Positions 1-11,967 of a stretch of DNA of 64,000 bases are shown here, piece after piece; position 1 is the first letter of the stretch; every line of letters begins with the position of its first letter. This stretch comes from Anaeramoeba flamelloides. Lineage: Eukaryota; Metamonada; Anaeramoebidae. Location: NCBI GenBank assembly GCA_027625915.1, contig JANTQA010000040.1:2046001-2110000 (forward strand). The letters run 5' to 3'. The notes beneath the pieces were generated by a model. It searched no databases, was not told where the DNA came from, and saw nothing but the letters and a program-made list of their open reading frames with translations. Position numbers and translations under genes: made by a program.

Positions 1-25
1 AAATAAAGAAACAAAGGTAAAAAAA

Positions 26-955
26 TGAATCGACCTCGATTAAAAATTTGCTGTTTATTTTTCCTCTATTTGGAATTAATTTGGTATATTTATAAAGAAA
101 AGAATGGTTATGTGAGTTTCTTCTATTTAAAGTTCTGATCATTAAAGTATGGAAAGGTTTTTTTTTAACTCAAAATGTTGTTCTGCAATTTTCAATTTTT
201 AGTGTTTCTTAATTAGGTAATACTGATAAATTGCAATTTGTGTTCAGAATTTTTTACTTGAATTTCCTTTTTGAAATTATTAAGCTCAAGCTTTGACTAA
301 AGCATTTTATGAACTCAAATGTTCATAAACTCTGTAAAATTAGCTGTTCTTCAAAATATTCTTTGACCTAGACTGTTTGATAAGGAACAGTTCGAAGATT
401 TATAAAAAGGGAAATTGAACTAAAAATTTTATGAAATTTATTAGAATTTATCAGTATATCCGCATATCTTTGAAACTATTCCAAAACTAAGTCAATACCT
501 AAAAAGAGGTGTGTTGTTATAACTGTTGTTGGGTTAAGAGTTTTGGATATCATTTGTATTGTCTCTCTTTGAAAATTTCGTTTCTTTTGATTTTTTTATT
601 TGTCAAAAATTACTTTGATTTTTAAAAAGGTTTTAATTTGACAAATAAAATTTAAAAATTGTATTTTAGTCAGATAAAATACTCAAAATGAATTCTACAT
701 TGATGAAATTGAATTAACATATAAAAAAGAATTATTTCAGATCTCTAATAATACGTATTATTCAATATTTTTTTAGATTGTATTATGGGATTATTTTTAC
801 ACTAAAACCTTTATTTAATATTTTGAAGAGCTGATAGATCTTGCATTTTTCTTCTTATAATTCGAGTAGTATTTGGGATAACGAAATCAATTATAGAATT
901 ATATCAAAATTGGTTCATTATTAAAGAATTGACAAAAAAAATCGAGGTCGATTCA
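26..955. mobile_element. DNA transposon relic with perfect 16-bp terminal inverted repeats
   Basis: The left end TGAATCGACCTCGATT (26-41) is repeated exactly as its reverse complement at 940-955, enclosing about 900 bp of AT-rich DNA. No reading frame of useful length lies inside, so this is a non-autonomous copy or one that has decayed internally. The termini are far more GC-rich than their surroundings, which makes chance unlikely. I cannot define a clear target-site duplication (left flank is a poly-A run, right flank ATGGAA), so the superfamily is open. No second copy was found in this window. Confidence 0.65.
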
Positions 956-1229
956 ATGGAATTTATTTTTTTAAAAACTTTAGATGGTGATTTGGAAACA
1001 TTTTAAAGTTTTGATACCAGGATAAAAATTAGATAATATATGAATTGGGTAAGAAACTCGTTCAAACTCTCGTCTTTTGACCACGTTTTTGATCCATACC
1101 CAAGGAGTGACTTGAAAATAAAAAGTTTATTGTAAAATTTCCCTTTCTTATGAATTATTAAATTCAAATAACAAAATAAAATTTTGAGAGATCTTATTCG
1201 AAAAAAATAGGATTAAAAAAAAAAAAAGT

Positions 1230-1556
1230 TTAAGGGATTTGTCCTCAAGGACAATACGGTAAAATTTTATTATATGTTATTGGTGGCATTCTCTACTTAC
1301 AAATTTTAACTATGCCAACTGCTAAAAAATTGTGATGGACTGGTTAGAAACCTAAAAAAGAATATTTTTTTTGTGAGATCAAGTTTTTTTATTCCATTTT
1401 TTTTGAAAAAGTAAAAGTAAAAATTCCTAAATTTTTTTATATTATAAAAATTTTTTATTTTTTATATTCCCATTTCTATCATTGTTATCAAATAACAAAC
1501 AATTTTTGCCAGGAATATTAAAATAAAGATAATTTAATTTTATAAGATTATTCGTT
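1230..1556 (+). repeat. Repeat family R1, truncated copy
   Basis: This matches the first 330 bp or so of the R1 copies at 8907 and 24516. It begins TTAAGGGATTTGTC and shares the best conserved stretch, which reads around GTTATTGGTGGYATTCTCTACTTAC near 1280. It is cut off where family R2 begins at about 1560, so R2 probably inserted into it or joined by deletion. Confidence 0.6.
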
Positions 1557-1559
1557 TTA

Positions 1560-2610
1560 TTAAGGGAGTAAGTATACCTTTCAAATTATGAGTGACATCA
1601 TTTATGCCTAACTGAATTATTCGTATCATTATTTAACTAAATATATTGATATTTTAATATATATGGAAGTGTGATATATACTAGTAAAATATATTTAAAT
1701 ACCAACTAAAAATGGTATTTAAAATAATGAAAAGATTGAGCTTTAAAAAAATAAATTAAAATCATTTATTTCTTGATCTTATCACAAAAATTTGATACAA
1801 TTACTTATTTTTTATTAGATTTTATTTTTATTTCTTCAATCGAAATATTTTTGTTTGATAAAATTTTTAAGAAATAAATTACTTTGTATTTCTAAAGAAT
1901 TTCCAAAATGAATTTAAAAATCTGGTTTTGGTTTAATCCATCTAATTTTTAGTTTTAGTTTAGAAAACTAGATATTTTTTGAATTCTTCAGAAATAAAGA
2001 TTTATTGTCCGACAAATTGGTTTGATTTGATAATTATTTATTTTCCATCAAATTGAGAAACTAAATAATTCTGAATCTGATTGAAATTTTTTCGAAATTT
2101 TTCTTTATTTTAGGTTGAATCTTTTATGACTGTTTTTTGATTCAGAGAATTCATCCCCTTTATTTTAATTTTTGAAATAGTATTCTTTATTTTGGTATTA
2201 TTTGAAAAAAATATTTGGAAAAAGAATTTTGAAAGAAAATTTTTGAAAAAAAATTTTTTAGAATTATAATAAATAGTAATGGTATGAGAAATTAAAGGGT
2301 AATAAATTGTAAGTATTCATACAAATTTAGAAGAAAAAGAAAAAAAATCTTCGAAAATAGTTTTTTATCAATTTTTTTTTTTTTTTTCATTTTTGATTTC
2401 ATAAAAATTTATTTGGAAATGTGATCTTAAGAGTTTGGTCTTTTAAAAGTAAATATTTGTTTAAAATATACAAATTTTACCGTCTTTTTTTTTTGGTTAA
2501 AGGTTTGGTTAATTTCACCAATTTATATAAACACATTTCTCAATTCCAAAACCAAATTTAATAAAACCAAAAATTTAAATAAAAAAAAAGTTCAAAAAAT
2601 TGAAAAATGA
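1560..2610 (+). repeat. Repeat family R2, copy 1 (~1.05 kb)
   Basis: This is collinear over about 1 kb with 20943-21997 and, inverted, with about 52740-53617. Shared landmarks are the CAYTTATTTCTTGAT stretch near 1764, the AATTTCCAAAATGAA stretch near 1900 and ATTCTGAGAATTCA-like sequence near 2140. It starts TTAAGGGAGTAAG. No coding potential is visible. The level of divergence (roughly one difference in five by eye) suggests an old dispersed element. Confidence 0.7.
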
Positions 2611-2814
2611 AAGATTCAACTCTGAATTACTTTGGTTTTGTTTTATTTTCGCATATAGAACTGATAGTAGTGTATTGGCTTCAAAGTTTCGATATCTGGA
2701 GCACTCAAGAAATATTTTTCAGTGCAGTGATCAAAATAATGCGTGCACAGTGACTGTTATCCATATTTAAAAATTTAAAAAGCCATGCTTGTTTTCTTCT
2801 TGTTTAAAGGTAAC

Positions 2815-2950
2815 ACACAATCAACTTTCAAGGGGTATACCTAAGTTAAAATCGATTTTGGAAGTAAATATTTCGGTATTATCAGTAAAATTTTAAATGA
2901 TGAGTGCAATTAGTTGAAAATTTTTCTTAATATTCTCTAATTTTATTGAA
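2815..2950 (+). repeat. Repeat family R4, left half, split by insertions
   Basis: This is similar to 18240-18400 (shared GGTTGAAAATTTT / AATATTCTC / AATTTTATT landmarks). The homology stops at the poly-T at 2950 and resumes at about 3785, whereas the copy at 18.2-18.6 kb is continuous. The intervening ~830 bp is therefore later insertion: a LINE tail and repeat R5. Confidence 0.5.
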
Positions 2951-2951
2951 A

Positions 2952-3345
2952 TTTTTTTTTTTTTTTTATTTTATTACAGAAGAAGTATAAATTATACTTT
3001 AAGTTTTCCTTGGACTTAAATTACCTTCCAGGAATTTAAATGTAAAATCATAGATTTCTTGATTATTAATTAATGAAAATAGTTTCAAACTGTTTGATTT
3101 GAAATGAATTCATTATGATTTTTTTTTTTTAACATTTTCAGAAAAAATATCAATCTATCTTTTTCATAGGAAGGACAGGCCAATAAAAAATGATCAATAT
3201 TTTCAATTTTTTCTTTATGTTCATATTTTAATAAAGAGATCTAAATAATTGAACAACTATAGATCAAATGAAATAGGTTACTTTATTAAGTTTTTTAGAA
3301 CTTTATAGATGGTTTGAATCTATAAAGTGCTTAGTTTTTAAGAAT
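2952..3345 (-). mobile_element. LINE (non-LTR retrotransposon) 3' end, 5'-truncated, decayed
   Basis: Read on the minus strand, about 3137-3230 encodes a peptide with HFLLACPSYEKDRLIF. It matches HFLWICPFYEKDRLIF of the LINE at 63.6 kb. This is the tail of the reverse-transcriptase polyprotein with the H-C half of a CCHC-type (zf-RVT) finger. The 3' untranslated part also matches the other copy, and the element ends in a run of T on the plus strand (2950-2968), i.e. a poly-A tail. It is strongly 5'-truncated and shows stops in the coding part, as expected of a dead-on-arrival insertion. Confidence 0.7.
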
Positions 3346-3356
3346 AAGATTTGGTT

Positions 3357-3780
3357 TTTTTTTTTTATCTTTTTTTTAATTTTTTTTTTTTTTTTTTTTT
3401 TTTTTTTGGCAATTTTCCCAAATCTTGTTTTCACAAAATCCCAGTACAAGACGTCGACTCGGCAGCAAAATCCCAGTCCAGGTATGACTTGACAGATTGT
3501 AAGGAAAGCCCAATTCGGTTCAATTTGGTTGGCTTCAGATCACATTCATTGGATTCTGTTCTCTACAGTTGCATAAGTCTAGATCAATTCGTTGTAGATC
3601 TGATCTTTAAAAAGTTTGGTTAGGTTAGTCATGACCAAGTTCACCAATTCTTATAATGATTTTTTATTCCTTGAACATCTCCAAGCACCTAAAAAAACAA
3701 ACAGTGGAGGAACTCAAACAACTTAAAAAGGGAAATTTGGAAAGGGTAAAAAGTATAAAAAATCCCAAATTTTTTATTTT
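3357..3780. repeat. Repeat family R5, copy 1
   Basis: A pure T run (3377-3407) is followed by about 370 bp that resembles 55690-56045. The best match is around 3706-3760, with landmarks AGGAACTCAAACAACTTAAAAAGGG and GTAAAAAGTATAAAAA. The central part is unusually GC-rich for this window (GACGTCGACTCGGCAGC at 3451). The T run could be the tail of a minus-strand retroelement, but I could not find pol III promoter boxes, so I do not call it a SINE. Confidence 0.4.
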
Positions 3781-3784
3781 TTGA

Positions 3785-4010
3785 TTTTTAAAATTTTATC
3801 AAAAATTAACTCTATTTTTTGAGATAAATTTACCAATTCGATCCTTTATTGTTCTAGAATTTCTTTTCTAAATAATAGATCTTTAAGAAACCAATACCAT
3901 ATTTAAGTCTGTTTTATTGTCGGTTTCTTTGATCCGTTCATGTATAGGTCTTCTATAACAAAAAAACACGATATTTATTGGGAAACACCGATTAAATTTT
4001 TTTACACTCA
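3785..4010 (+). repeat. Repeat family R4, right half
   Basis: This is collinear with 18405-18620: shared ACTCTATTTTTTRAGATAAATTT, CTTTAAGAAAYCAA and AGGTCTTCTAT landmarks. See the left half at 2815. Confidence 0.5.
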
Positions 4011-4118
4011 TTATTTTGACAAAGGTAAGTTTCACACATTTAAAAATTTTTAAAATTTAAAATGAACTTACACCCTTAAATAAAACAACTTTAACAAACC
4101 ATTGTCATGATTACTTAA

Positions 4119-4558
4119 CTGTTGTGGAAAAAAAGTGAAACATGGAAAAAAAATGAAACAAGTTTTTTAATTGGGAACATTATTGAAAATGAAAAGTAAA
4201 ATCAATAAAAAGAAGAAACCAATTAACTTCAAATAATAGCCCATTATATTATTTTCAATCAACCCAACAAATACAATTTAAATCTACTTGATTTATCGAA
4301 ATTATAGGTGGGGTTTTGGAGATCTCAAAAATAGTCAATTTTTTGAACAAGTTTTTAATAATTGATCAATCAAAGAAAAACCCATACTAAAAGATAGTAT
4401 TTAAAAAACTGTTATTGTGGCGAATACTTCATTTTGTCTTTATTTATTTATTTATTCTTTTTTCAATTGATCTTACGTTGGCTTTTTCAGTAATGTTCCC
4501 AATTAAAAACCGTGTTGAACTTTTTTTTCCATATAGTTAGAACAATTTTCCACAACAG
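4119..4558. mobile_element. 440-bp MITE with ~75-bp TIRs and TAA target duplication
   Basis: The termini CTGTTGTGGAAAA...TTTTCCACAACAG are inverted repeats. They stay recognisable for about 75 bp, to TTTTTAATTGGGAACATTA at 4170 and its complement at 4485. Each end is flanked by TAA (4116-4118 and 4559-4561). A 3-bp TWA duplication is typical of the PIF/Harbinger superfamily, so this is a probable Harbinger-type MITE; that assignment is inference. There is no coding capacity. Confidence 0.7.
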
Positions 4559-4561
4559 TAA

Positions 4562-5701
4562 GGTTTGTTGTCGATTACTGTGTTTTTTAAAAAAAAGGTC
4601 ATCTTGAACAAAAGAAGTGCGCCTTATATTTTAAAACACATATTTTACAAATCTGTCCTGTTTCTTTCAATAAGAGTAGTATCAAAAATAATCTTATTTT
4701 AGAGTAATTTAGAACTAAATTTGAGAGACTGTTTAAGTTCTAAACTCCTACAGTCAGGAAAACTGAACGCTTAAACACATCAGTAAGTTTGTATTTTATT
4801 ATTTTCTTTCCAAAAAGTAAAACCAATTTTTTTCAATTCGTAAATAATTTGCATTCTGTCAAGAGTATTCGATTTTGGAATGAAAAAGAATGTTGCTTCA
4901 TAAAACTCTTTTATTCTTTCTTGACAAGACTTGTTTCCGAGATCAAAAAGAACGAAAAGAAATTTGAAAAAATTTTGTGATTTTTCAAGAATTTTGAGAG
5001 AGGAATGATAACAATAATCCTTTCTTTTCATCAGATCATTTTATTTCAAGTTTTCTTTATTCTCTAATCATTGGAATTTTCTGAATTTTTCAGAGGTGAT
5101 GTAAAAAAAAAAAATTGTTATTTGACTCGAAAGTTTAAAAATAAAAAAAAACACTTTGATTGGTTATAGTCAACTTTATGAATGGTTTTTGATTTTGTTT
5201 TGAAAAATATCATTTTAGTGCTCTCAATTAAGCTTTTTTTTGAAGAGAAAAACCGAAAAAAAAAACACAAACAAATCCATTTTAAATAATTTTTGTTCGA
5301 TCTTATCAATTCGACTTTGTATTTCTTAAAAATGTTTTTAATTTTATCTTATTAATTTTATCATACCTTTGAATAAAACTCCAAACTTTTGTACAGGTTT
5401 ATTTTTCAACGAATCAAAAAAATTGAAAAAAAGTCAAATATAAATGTACTCAAATTATCAAACATTCAAAAGAAAGCTAATACTTTTCAATTTTAAAATT
5501 AAGAAAGTCTTTGACAAATTCTGGGCCTTTCTTTATAAAAAAAATAAATATTACTTTGCTTGATTTCTTCTCTCACAAAAATCAAATCAAAAGTAACTAA
5601 ACCCACAATTATATCTTTGTAACAAATAATTTCCAAATCAAAATTTTATTTTTTTTATTGCAACTTTCTGAAAACCAATTATTTTTTTTTTATTATTCTA
5701 T
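4562..5701. other. Intergenic, upstream of the ArfGAP gene
   Basis: AT-rich DNA with no gene I can support. Opposed short frames at 4780-5031 look like chance. The last 60 bp before the ArfGAP start are almost pure A/T with T runs, consistent with a 5' untranslated region or promoter, but no defined motif stands out. Confidence 0.4.
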
Positions 5702-7225
5702 ATGGATCAAGACCTACTTCCTTACCACGATCAAAAAAAAATCTTAAGAAAGTTAAAACTTAAGCAATCAAACAGAACGTGTGTTGACTGTGGAACAAAA
5801 GACAACTCGTGGCTTACGGTAACCTATGGCACCTTTTTTTGTATAAGTTGTTCTGGTAGACACCGAAATTTGGGTGTTCATATAAGTTTCTGCCGCTCGA
5901 CCACGATCGATGTGATAACACCTGTTCAATTAAGAAGGATCGAGCTTGGTGGGAACAAAAACTTTTTGGAGTACTTCAAGAAATCTCCACTTAAAAAGGA
6001 ACCCAATCATCATAAAAAATATTCCTCAAGGCTCGCTCGCTCCTACAAAGAAAAACTTGATCGGGTTTGTTCTAATGATGAGATTTACAAGAGACTTTTA
6101 CAAATTCCGAAAAATCTAAAAAAAAATGTTCAAATTAAAAATCAACAAGAAAAAAAAAGCCAACCAGAAAAAGAAAAGGACTTTTTTAGTGATCAATTGG
6201 AATCACCAAAGAATCCAAGAACAACCAAAAAAACCAATGAAATAAAAAAAGATCCAAAGCAAACAAAAGAAAACAAAACGTATTTTATCAACAACCGACC
6301 AAAAAGAAATAGTAGTAAGAATTTATTAGGATCGAGAAGACATTCTTCTGGAATAACGCTCGGTTCTTTCACTAAAACCCGATCTTTAACAAATTATGAC
6401 AAGCAACCGTCCCAAAACAGGCAATTGGAGTCAAAAAAACAAGATGAAAATAATATTGTAAGCAAACAATTTAAAGACACTCGAAAACAAAACAGTACCA
6501 GCAACAATAAGGGTGATTTTAATAATTATAAAAGCAATAATAATAATAATACTAATAACGACAAGGATAATGATGAAAAAAACGATGGTTGGGGTTTCTT
6601 TGAAGAGATTGAGCAAGAAATGGAACAATCATCATCAAAAAAAAATAATAATAATAATAATAAGCAGCAATACAATAACCATTCAACAAAAAAGAAACAA
6701 AACCAAAATAATAATTCTTACCAACTCCAAACCCAAACAAATACAGATTCACCAAGATCAAAAAAGGTCAATGATAATTATTATAATGTAAATACTAATA
6801 CCAATAATAGCAACCAACAAAATTCTAAAACGTTCCCCGATTGGGATGATGTTCAAGAAAAGGCATCAACCGCCTTTACCTTTTTATCCGGCGAAAGTAA
6901 AAAATTGTTTCAATCAGCCAAAGGCTGGGGATCTAATTTTATGAAAATATTTGATGAAGACAAAGACAATAATAATAATAACAACCATAACCATAACCAT
7001 AACAACCAGAACCACAGCAACCAAATCCAAATAAAAAAACAACAACAGCAACAATTCAGAAATGAAAGGTATCCTAATGAAGGCAATGGATCTCAAAATG
7101 GTATGTTTGATGAATATGAATATAATTCAAAACAATTTAAAAAAAAGCAAGTTATTAAAAAAGAAACAAATAACAATTCTAATGATGAAGAAGAGGATTG
7201 GTTTGATAAATTTTTAAATAATTAA
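5702..7225 (+). CDS. ArfGAP1-type Arf GTPase-activating protein
   Basis: This is a 507-residue intronless protein. An ArfGAP domain occupies residues ~10-125. Its zinc finger is C27-X2-C30-X16-C47-X2-C50, followed by [13 protein letters not shown], which carries the arginine finger R55. The [10 protein letters not shown] and [14 protein letters not shown] segments are those of the ArfGAP1 branch. By family knowledge it promotes GTP hydrolysis on Arf1 at Golgi membranes. The rest is low-complexity: Lys/Gln-rich to ~200, then Asn-rich. It includes a conserved-looking island at ~380-420 ([12 protein letters not shown]...[13 protein letters not shown]), rich in small and aromatic residues. That island may act like the curvature-sensing ALPS helix of ArfGAP1, which is inference. 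The acidic end [10 protein letters not shown] resembles the Trp-rich tails of the family. The start is the first ATG, immediately after a T/A-rich leader. Confidence 0.9.
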   Translation: MDQDLLPYHDQKKILRKLKLKQSNRTCVDCGTKDNSWLTVTYGTFFCISCSGRHRNLGVHISFCRSTTIDVITPVQLRRIELGGNKNFLEYFKKSPLKKEPNHHKKYSSRLARSYKEKLDRVCSNDEIYKRLLQIPKNLKKNVQIKNQQEKKSQPEKEKDFFSDQLESPKNPRTTKKTNEIKKDPKQTKENKTYFINNRPKRNSSKNLLGSRRHSSGITLGSFTKTRSLTNYDKQPSQNRQLESKKQDENNIVSKQFKDTRKQNSTSNNKGDFNNYKSNNNNNTNNDKDNDEKNDGWGFFEEIEQEMEQSSSKKNNNNNNKQQYNNHSTKKKQNQNNNSYQLQTQTNTDSPRSKKVNDNYYNVNTNTNNSNQQNSKTFPDWDDVQEKASTAFTFLSGESKKLFQSAKGWGSNFMKIFDEDKDNNNNNNHNHNHNNQNHSNQIQIKKQQQQQFRNERYPNEGNGSQNGMFDEYEYNSKQFKKKQVIKKETNNNSNDEEEDWFDKFLNN

Positions 7226-8906
7226 AGAATATTTTTTTATTTTTACAAGTTTGATTTGTTTTTTGTTTATTTTTAGTAAATAATAATAATATTTAGATTA
7301 TTTATTTAACATTTTATTTTTATTATCGCCTATTTTCCTCATCTTTAAATAAAATTAAATACATAACCATTTCTATTTAAATTATTAATCTAAATCTCTA
7401 AACATAAATAATAATTTTATCACACCCTGTTTTAACTATTTTTACATTTTCATTTTTTTTTTACTTTTACCTCCAAGTGGATCGAATTAATTATTGTTTG
7501 ATAAACACTCCAAAAATAAGGGTTATAAGGTTTAAACAACTGATACATTAAACTTGAAGAGATAGTTTTTCAAATACGAAGTTAGACTGCAAACTGGTTC
7601 CTAATCACTAACAAGGTGATGGAAATAATTATTATAATAATCAAAACTAGTGTTTCAGGGTAACGAAGAATTATTAAATTACAGATTAACAGTACAATTT
7701 GACTCATAGAAAATTTCAGAGTAGTACTGGGGTAACCGCACTTGCCAAGAAGAAATAAAACGATTATTATATTAAGAGAAGTTCAATAATTTTAATTATA
7801 GAAAAAGATCCCATTCTTTCCATTCAGATATTTCCAAAACAACCAAGTGTAAAAGTATTGTATGGAAGAAATTTTTTTATCAAACTGATTTATATAATAT
7901 AATTAACACACAATAAATAAATTTACAAAGATAGTGAATAATATAGAAGCTACTTTGAAAAATGGAACTAATAGTGGAATGTAAAAGAACGAATAAATAT
8001 AATTTTCCAGAAGAAGTCAAGGTTGATGTAGATACTTTAAAGATAAACGACATTGTGTATTGACATAAGGGTCACAAACTCCTTCTTGAAGTTGTTAATT
8101 ATGCAATGTTTCTTGATTGATTTAATAAAAATTTGTATACTGGACAATATTTTTTTATTCTAACAAATAGTTTAACCCAACCACATGGAACTTTGAAATT
8201 CACAAAAATCATCAAATTATTCAAAAAAAGATCCCTCCCATTTTATAAACAAACATATGATAATTTTTTTTATTGAAAAATACTCTTTCTAATTTGATAC
8301 CTTAAAATCTTCATACTATTTTTTTAGAGAAACCACCTTACCAATTCTTGGTAAAAGTTATAGATAAAAATATTGAAAATTTATCGAAAAATCGTTATCT
8401 ATATTTTTAAAAATAATTCCAAAGAGCATTAAATATATATTAAACCAAAAAATCTAAAAGTAAATTTAAAAAAAATAAAAAAAAAAAAAATTAAATAACA
8501 TCTTGGAATTGAAAAATAAGTTAAAAAAATGGTTGATACAACATCCAACCCACTTTAAATTCCATTTTCAGAAATTAATTGAAGTTATTAAAAGTTTGAT
8601 CCATTTTTTCCAGAAGTTTCTAAACAGTTTATAATCTAATATTTTCTATTTTATTTCAAATAGATCATTTTTTCCTCATATAAAAAGAGAGAAAATTCAT
8701 TGCATGTGAAGGAATTAAATTAAAAAAAAAAAAAAAATGATACCACCAAGTATTTAAATAGCCCAGTATAAAAAATCAACTTTATTTAAAAAAAAAAAAA
8801 CAATAATCATTTTAAACTTGAAAAAAATAAATTTTTTTCATTTAAACTCAGATTAAAATCAATTTTTCCCCTTTTCATAAAAATTATATGTAAAAAAAAA
8901 CTAATA
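7226..8906. other. Intergenic, no gene seen
   Basis: This is the 3' flank of the ArfGAP gene followed by AT-rich DNA with poly-A runs. I find no protein frame, RNA gene or convincing inverted repeat here. Confidence 0.4.
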
Positions 8907-10026
8907 CCTAAGGGATCACTACTCTTCTATAATAAGTCTAAATTTTAAAATATGTTATTGGTGAAATTCTCTACTTACATATTTTGTATATGTCAGGTGT
9001 CAATAAATTCTGATCAACTAAGAAACCCAAAAAAGATAATTTTTCAGGAAGTGAGAAAAAATTTTTTTATCCATTCTTTCAGAAAAAGATAAAAATCCAT
9101 TTTATTTCTCACATTATTGCAAAAATTATTTATCTTTTTAGAATTTTTGTGTCATTATTAAATAATAACAAGTTTTTGTTACCAGTAATATTAATATAAA
9201 GATTTAGTTTCTTTTTTGATATAATTCTTATTGTTAACCAAAACAATCTATTTATTTTTATAATTAAAAAATAATTATATAATTTTAAGAAGGATAGTAA
9301 TAATAATTAAAATTTTCAAACCATTTATAAATTTTACTCAGGAAATTTTGTTTTTGTTCTAAGATTAAATCCAATTTTTCAAGATAAACATTTCTTGAAG
9401 GATATTTGGGAATTATGTAATTTTATCTTGACAATTCAAAATCAATTCCCTCTGGAAAAAAAGATTTAAATTGTTATAAGGCCACCTGTGCATCAGAAAA
9501 AATAAATTTTAAAAAAATTTTTCAAAATTTAAAATTATGTGTAATTTTTGTTCATTTTTTTGTCAATCAGAAAACAACTTTTTTAAAAACTTGATGAATA
9601 AAAATTTTTGCTAATTAGATCCAAATTTAATTGTAAAACTTTTATTAAACTTATATAAAATATTAATTTATTAAATCACATATACCTCTTTAAGTTTTAT
9701 AGGATACCATTAATATTAAATGTTGGATGATTAAAAATAATAAAAAAATAATTACTTTCAAAATCAATACTTTCCTACATAAAACTCAAAATATTGTTTA
9801 GCCATGCTCTTGAATTAACTTAATAATAAATAAAAATAATAGATTACTTTTTTCGTTTTATATAGAAAAAAATACGAATGTAGGATTTCAAAAAAGAGAC
9901 TCTAATTATTAAATTGTTTAAATGAGGTTAACTCATACTTTTCATCAACAAAAAGCAAAATTACAAAATTAGAATTAAGAGCTTCATTCTATTTCATATT
10001 ATTTATAATTAATACTATCCCCTTAA
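8907..10026 (+). repeat. Repeat family R1, full-length copy (~1.1 kb)
   Basis: This is collinear with 24516-25633 from end to end. Landmarks are GTTATTGGTGRWATTCTCTACTTAC (near 8954), AGTAATATTAATATAAAGATT (near 9184), GGATATTTGGGAAT (near 9398) and TTTCAAAAAAGAGACTC (near 9887). The left end reads CTAAGGGATCACTAC and the right end CTATCCCCTTAAG, an imperfect inverted pair (GGGA-TAGT / ACTA-TCCC). No open frame spans it. Confidence 0.7.
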
Positions 10027-10990
10027 GTCAAAAATATCCCCAAAATACCTTTTTAAAACCTGTGAAATTCATACTATACTATACGAAATACCTTTCATAT
10101 TATATATTATTAAACAATAATTCATAACTAAATGAAACAATTCAATTTATTAATTAAAAGTTTCAAGTTTTAATAGTATAAATAGAGGGTATTATCATTT
10201 TTCAATATTTTAAATAATTTTTAACAAATTTATTTTAAATAAATAAAACCAATAATAATAATAAAATAAAAGATATTATCAAATAACTAATTATAATACA
10301 AAAACTTTATTGTTTAGATTCTTAATATTTTTATTAAAATAATTATCTAATATTGGAAATTTCAAGAAATTGAATAAATATGTACCTACAACCCAAAAAA
10401 ACACTAAAAATGGAAAACTCAACAAATACGTTCCATTAATACAATTAAAAAAACAAAAGGAAAAAATAAAAATTAATGAAGTTTCAAATCAACTTTTTCT
10501 TGAAAACATTTTTTGCCAAAATCATTGAATTCGAAGTAGAAATTATGTATATTTATAGATACAATATCTTATTTTAGCTCATTTACTAAAAAAAAATCGA
10601 AATTATGGGGAATTTTCTTTTCACAAAAGGGATTAATTTGTTCTTCAAATGTTTTTTATTTATTTTCAAATGGTAAAATTAAAAACAAAGTTATTTAAAA
10701 AAGATAAACTCTCTGTAAAAGTATTATAATTTAATATATTAACTTATTCTTTGATTTCAAAATTTTCTCATTTTTTTTTGAACAATAAAAAAGTGTACAC
10801 TAATTTCAAAAAATATTTTCGATATTCAAAAGTTGAGAGTGTTTTTATTCTAAAAAAAATTTATCCCAGTGGTTAATTGAATTAAGTTATAAGGCTAGAT
10901 TTTGAAAAATATTAATCAGAAAAAAATAGTGCTTAAATATAATAAGGACTATTAAGTCCAAATCTTGAAAAAAATCTAATTTTGAAAATT
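10027..10990. other. Intergenic, no gene seen
   Basis: AT-rich sequence with short homopolymer runs. Nothing I can support as a gene, RNA or repeat pair. Confidence 0.35.
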
Positions 10991-11524
10991 AAACTAAAAT
11001 TCAAAATTTTCCACACATCTAAAACGTTCCAAACAATCACTATAATAGAATTTCATTGAAATTGGAGATAATTTTGATTTTTGTAAAATATGAAAATCAT
11101 TTTTTCATCTTTTAGTTTTTGTTTTCATTTCATTGTTTGAATTACGTAATTTGTTTCGTTGGATCAAAAATTTTTTCAACCATTGATATTAGGTTAAAGT
11201 TGAGTTTTACAAAATGGAAGAACTCAAATAAAATTAGTTGGTAGTATCTAACCATTTGATCGATCAATATTCCTAATAGAATTTCAACAAATTTACTAAT
11301 GTATTTTTTTGTTTTGCTCTCTCCAAAATTTTTTAACACACCCATGATTTATTTGTATTGATAATTATTTATTTATTGTTTTGTGAGTATTGTAATTTAT
11401 AAACAAGTGTTAACATTTCAATTTGTGAATGGTTCTAATTTGATAAATCTTCTTGAATTGATTAAATAAGTTTTTTTTTTCACAAATCGAATTTTGGTGT
11501 GTTAAAAATTTTGAATTGGGGTTT
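10991..11524 (-). mobile_element. MITE family T, copy A (~535 bp)
   Basis: The ends TAAACTAAAATTCAAAATTTT and its partner AAAATTTTGAATTGGGGTTTA form imperfect TIRs. The body is the reverse complement of copy B (43174-43728), sharing the GATCGATCAAATGGTTAGATA landmark near 11255 and GTAATTTGTTTCGTTGGATC near 11145. TA at both outer edges would fit a Tc1/mariner-type target. The short frame at 11142-11345 is not kept in other copies and is not counted as a gene. Confidence 0.75.
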
Positions 11525-11967
11525 ATTTAATATTATTTTTTGCCAAAATTCTTGTAATATATATATATCGATATAAAATGAATTCCAATGATTATCAATA
11601 GAGGATATTTTTATTTTTATAAATTTTTTTATTCATATTTTGATAAAAAAAATGATAATAGAAAAGAAACAAAAAGTATTCTTATTACAGCATAAAATAA
11701 AGAGTAAATAATATTAGGAAAACTTGGGAAAATCTAAACAAAATCTCTGAACTTGAAAAACTTTTCCAAGATTTAAAATATTAAATCAAAAAATAAAAAA
11801 ATTAAAAGAAAAAGAAAAAGAAAAATAAAATTAAAAGAAAGAGAAAAAAACATTTCAAGAAAAAAAAAAAGAAAAATCAAAATGAAAATAAAAAAAAACA
11901 ATAAAAATGAAAATAAAAAAAACCAATAAAAATAAATAGAAAAAAAAAAAACAATATAAAATAAATT
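11525..11967. other. 3' flank of the TMEM62-type gene
   Basis: A/T-rich tract with a long purine-rich stretch (11770-11950, mostly A and G on the plus strand) directly downstream of the minus-strand stop. This may be the 3' untranslated region. No gene seen. Confidence 0.35.

Noticed and set aside
3351-3623. 90-residue frame at the GC-richer patch near 3.45 kb, considered as gene or SINE
   Set aside because: The first third is encoded by a poly-T run. There is no convincing A box plus B box and no tRNA fold; it is only kept as repeat R5.
4780-5031. 83-residue minus-strand frame with plausible composition
   Set aside because: An overlapping opposite-strand frame has equal length, no family is recognisable and there is no splice context. 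Probably chance, though not excluded.
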